Part shown: positions 50,577-54,938 of the stretch, piece by piece
Layout of the letters: the number at the start of each line of letters is the position of its first letter
How positions within the stretch are numbered: position 1 is the first letter of the stretch
Origin: FEN-1088 sp031407985
GTDB taxonomy: Bacteria > Myxococcota_A > Polyangia > Fen-1088
Direction of reading: 5' to 3'
Assembly (NCBI GenBank): GCA_031407985.1
Contig: JANOJB010000043.1
Location: forward strand, 1-54,938
DNA length: 54,938 bases
Made by a program: the position numbers and the translations under genes
The notes under the pieces: model-generated
The model's database searches: none
What the model was told of the DNA's origin: nothing
The model's input: only the letters and a program-made list of their open reading frames with translations

Positions 50577-52572
50577 AGCGCTGTTTCAGATTTCCGAGCC
50601 GGGCGAGTCGTCGGTGAAGGACGCCTGCGCGCCCGGAACGACGCGCGCGATCGGAATTGATCTAGGCACCACCAACTCGCTGGTCGCGATCGTGAGGAAC
50701 GGTCAACCGGTGGCGCTGGGAGACGACGAAGACGGCGGCGGCGATCCCATGGTGCCGTCGGTGGTTCACTACGCACCCGGCGGCACGGACATCGTGGTCG
50801 GAACCCGGGCACGCGACGATCTGGCTGCCGCGTTTCCCAGGGACACCATCGCATCCGCGAAGCGATTCATAGGCCGCGGGCCCAACGACACCGACGTTTC
50901 CGACGCGCTGAGCCCGTACGAGTTCGCGCCCACGACACCGGGAGATCCCGTGGTCCGCTTCCAGGTTGCCGGCGGAACGCGCACCGTGACGCCGGTCGAG
51001 ATATCGGCCGAGATCTTGCGCGTGTTGAAGGATCGGGCCGAACGCGCACTGGGTGGCGCGCTGGCCGGCGCGGTGATCACGGTACCGGCGTATTTCGATG
51101 ATGGGCAGCGACAGGCGACGCGCGATGCCGGGCGCATCGCCGGCCTGGATGTCCTGCGCTTGCTGAACGAGCCGACGGCGGCGGCGTTGGCTTACGGCCT
51201 GGACAAACAGGCCGCCGGAACGTTCGCGGTTTTCGATCTGGGCGGCGGAACGTTCGACGTCTCGGTTCTGAAGCTGGAGGCGGGTGTCTTCGAGGTGAAG
51301 TCGACCGGTGGTGATTCCGCGCTGGGTGGTGACGATTTCGATCGCGCGATCGCACGAAATCTGCTGGCGCGCATGGGGTTGCCCGATGGTGCCGCGGGTG
51401 ACAAGGCGTTGGCCCGCCGGGCTCTGGACGCGGCGCGCGCGGCCAAGGAAGCGTTGAGTATCGCCGACGACGTACGCGTCGAACTGGAAAAGCCAGACGG
51501 TGCTCACGCCGCGTTGTTGTTGTCGCGCGCCGAGATGCAGACGCTGGTCCGACCCGTGCTGGAACGCTGCGTGGGTCCCGTGCGCCGCGCGCTGAAGGAC
51601 GCGGGCTTGGCGCCCGCCGATCTGTCCGGCGTCATTCTGGTCGGTGGTGCGACGCGCATGCCGCTGGTACGGGCGTTCGTCGCGGATCTATTCAGCCGGC
51701 AACCACTGGCGGACATCGACCCGGATCAAGTCGTGGCGCTGGGCGCGGCGGTGCAGGCCGATCTGTTGGCCGGAGGGACCTCCAGCGGCGACGTGGTCCT
51801 GCTGGATGTCGTTCCGCTGTCGTTGGGCCTCGAAATGATGGGGGGCGTGGTGGAGAAGCTGATTCATCGCAATTCCACCATCCCTTGTGGCGCCACGCAG
51901 ACGTTCACGACCTACGCCGACAAACAGACCGGATTCGATCTGCACGTGGTGCAGGGCGAACGCGAGCTGGTTGCCGACTGCCGATCGCTGGCGCGTTTCA
52001 AGCTGACCGGCATTCCGCCCATGCCCGCAGGGTTGGCCCGGTTGGAGGTCACGTTCCTGGTCGACGCCGACGGCATCCTGCGTGTCACGGCACGCGAGGA
52101 GACCACCGGCATCGAGGCAGCGGTGAACGTGAAACCGTCTTATGGCCTGTCGGACGAACAGGTCGAACGCATGCTGCTGGATTCGTTCGCGCACGCCGAA
52201 GCGGACGTTCGCACCAGGCAATTGACCGAGCAGCGCGTGGAGGCTGACCGCATCTTGAACGCGGCGCGGGCGGCCATGGCCGACAGTCCCGAATTGCTGA
52301 CGGACGACGATCGCGAGCGCATCGACGCGGCCACGCGCCGTTTGCGGGATGCCAAGGCGGGCACCGACCACATCGCCATTCGCGCCGCCGTCGAGGGTCT
52401 GGATGCGGCATCGAAAGATTTCGCCGCGCGCCGCATGAACCGGGCGCTGGGGGAGGGTCTGCGCGGCCGTACGGTCGGAGACGTCGAGGCCGAGGTCCAG
52501 AAGTCCGATTCCGAAACCGATCTGGAAACCCGCTTGGCGCGTTCGGGCCATTCCGGGCACAAGCACGAATAG
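50569..52572 (+). CDS. hscA: Fe-S assembly Hsp70 chaperone HscA
   Basis: Specialised Hsp70 that drives cluster transfer from IscU by ATP hydrolysis. 667 aa: nucleotide-binding domain with GIDLGTTNSLVAIV, FDLGGGTFDVSVL and LVGGATRMPLVR; substrate-binding domain with LDVVPLSLGLEMMGG and HRNSTIPC; helical lid with a charged C-terminal tail ending in His/Gly residues. ATG 50569 overlaps the hscB stop by eight bases, giving tight coupling. Confidence 0.96.
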   Translation: MPEALFQISEPGESSVKDACAPGTTRAIGIDLGTTNSLVAIVRNGQPVALGDDEDGGGDPMVPSVVHYAPGGTDIVVGTRARDDLAAAFPRDTIASAKRFIGRGPNDTDVSDALSPYEFAPTTPGDPVVRFQVAGGTRTVTPVEISAEILRVLKDRAERALGGALAGAVITVPAYFDDGQRQATRDAGRIAGLDVLRLLNEPTAAALAYGLDKQAAGTFAVFDLGGGTFDVSVLKLEAGVFEVKSTGGDSALGGDDFDRAIARNLLARMGLPDGAAGDKALARRALDAARAAKEALSIADDVRVELEKPDGAHAALLLSRAEMQTLVRPVLERCVGPVRRALKDAGLAPADLSGVILVGGATRMPLVRAFVADLFSRQPLADIDPDQVVALGAAVQADLLAGGTSSGDVVLLDVVPLSLGLEMMGGVVEKLIHRNSTIPCGATQTFTTYADKQTGFDLHVVQGERELVADCRSLARFKLTGIPPMPAGLARLEVTFLVDADGILRVTAREETTGIEAAVNVKPSYGLSDEQVERMLLDSFAHAEADVRTRQLTEQRVEADRILNAARAAMADSPELLTDDDRERIDAATRRLRDAKAGTDHIAIRAAVEGLDAASKDFAARRMNRALGEGLRGRTVGDVEAEVQKSDSETDLETRLARSGHSGHKHE

Positions 52573-52584
52573 GGAACTGTCACG

Positions 52585-52947
52585 ATGCCCAAGGTCAGAT
52601 TCGAACCCGACGGAATCGAGGTCGACGTGCCGATCGGAACGACGATCCTGGACGCGTCCCGCGCGGGCGGCGCGCAGGTCGGGTCAGCGTGCGGTGGCGT
52701 GTGCGGATGCTCGACGTGCCACGTCTACGTGAAGGAGGGAATCGATGCGCTGTCTGCCGCCAGTGATCGCGAGGAAGACATCATGGACAAGGCCTTCGAC
52801 GTCCGCGCCAATTCGCGCCTGGGTTGCCAGTCCAAAATCCTGCGTGATGTGTCGCTGATCTGCGAGATCAGCCGCGAGAGCCGCAAGGCGTTCCTGGACG
52901 AACATCCGGATCTGCGCAAGGCGCTGGAAGCCGAAGCGGCCGGGTAG
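52585..52947 (+). CDS. fdx: ISC-type [2Fe-2S] ferredoxin
   Basis: Electron donor for cluster assembly. 120 aa. Cluster ligands are C36, C42, C45 (SACGGVCGCSTCHVYV) and C81 (RLGCQSK), in the adrenodoxin-type pattern; C40 is an extra, non-ligand Cys also found in related ferredoxins. It is the last gene of the isc operon, 12 bp after hscA, and no iscX follows. The C-terminal helix is longer than in E. coli Fdx. Confidence 0.95.
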   Translation: MPKVRFEPDGIEVDVPIGTTILDASRAGGAQVGSACGGVCGCSTCHVYVKEGIDALSAASDREEDIMDKAFDVRANSRLGCQSKILRDVSLICEISRESRKAFLDEHPDLRKALEAEAAG

Positions 52948-52955
52948 CTGTGTCC

Positions 52956-52975
52956 CGGCACCCCGAAAGGTGTCG
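52956..52975. terminator. Stem-loop between convergent fdx and cytochrome genes
   Basis: CGGCACC-CCGAAA-GGTGTCG forms a 7-bp stem (one G-T pair) in the 31-bp gap between the two stops. No T-run, so it may be a weak bidirectional terminator. Confidence 0.35.
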
Positions 52976-52978
52976 CCG

Positions 52979-54938
<1,960 letters not shown>

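Overview
The window is GC-rich, densely coding DNA with no tRNA, rRNA, CRISPR array, transposase or phage gene that I can recognise. Many lipoproteins with Asp/Thr/Pro- or Gly/Ser-rich linkers, a membrane-anchored Ser/Thr kinase with a zinc-ribbon head, and plant-cell-wall hydrolases suggest a Myxococcota-like (old 'deltaproteobacterial') chromosome. This is an inference from gene style, not from a marker gene.

Layout. (1) 1-17.7 kb is mainly polysaccharide and uronate use: a GH3 glucosidase, a GH5 glycanase and a small lipoprotein on the minus strand, then msrA, a decayed HIT-family gene, small hypothetical proteins and lspA. The divergent pair uxaC (glucuronate isomerase) and manD-type mannonate dehydratase follows, then an AAA+/DUF4143 ATPase, a PL1 pectate lyase lipoprotein, a GH67 alpha-glucuronidase and two carbohydrate-binding-like lipoproteins. 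Together these could release and catabolise 4-O-methyl-glucuronate/glucuronate from xylan and attack pectin. (2) 17.7-25.3 kb holds a HAD phosphatase, the Ser/Thr kinase, a PEGA-domain membrane protein, argH, an unexplained transcribed stretch ending in a very strong terminator, a 10-bp tandem repeat and a Fic-fold protein with a degenerate active-site motif. (3) 25.3-43.2 kb is the dcw (division and cell wall) cluster: rsmH, ftsL, ftsI, [a second AAA+/DUF4143 gene on the opposite strand], murE, murF, mraY, murD, ftsW, murG, murC, ftsQ, ftsA. mraZ, murB, ddl and ftsZ are not in their usual places. Two junctions (ftsL/ftsI and murC/ftsQ) carry tandem duplications of the Shine-Dalgarno/stop/start module that create 12-13-codon mini-ORFs. 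(4) 43.3-46.7 kb has a small protein, a cytidylyltransferase-aminotransferase fusion resembling PntC-AEP transaminase, and a zinc-type alcohol dehydrogenase. (5) 46.6-53 kb has a lipoprotein divergent from a complete ISC iron-sulfur operon: merR-like regulator, iscS, iscU, iscA, hscB, hscA, fdx. The regulator has a four-Cys C-terminal tail and sits behind a MerR-type promoter. HscB carries a eukaryote-like N-terminal tetracysteine domain. (6) A beta-propeller/di-haem cytochrome gene runs off the right edge.

The strongest leads are the MerR-type regulator in the IscR position, the tetracysteine HscB, the pair of DUF4143 ATPase genes whose start codons lie inside inverted repeats, the start-module duplications in the dcw operon, and the unexplained small transcription unit near 23.6-24.0 kb.
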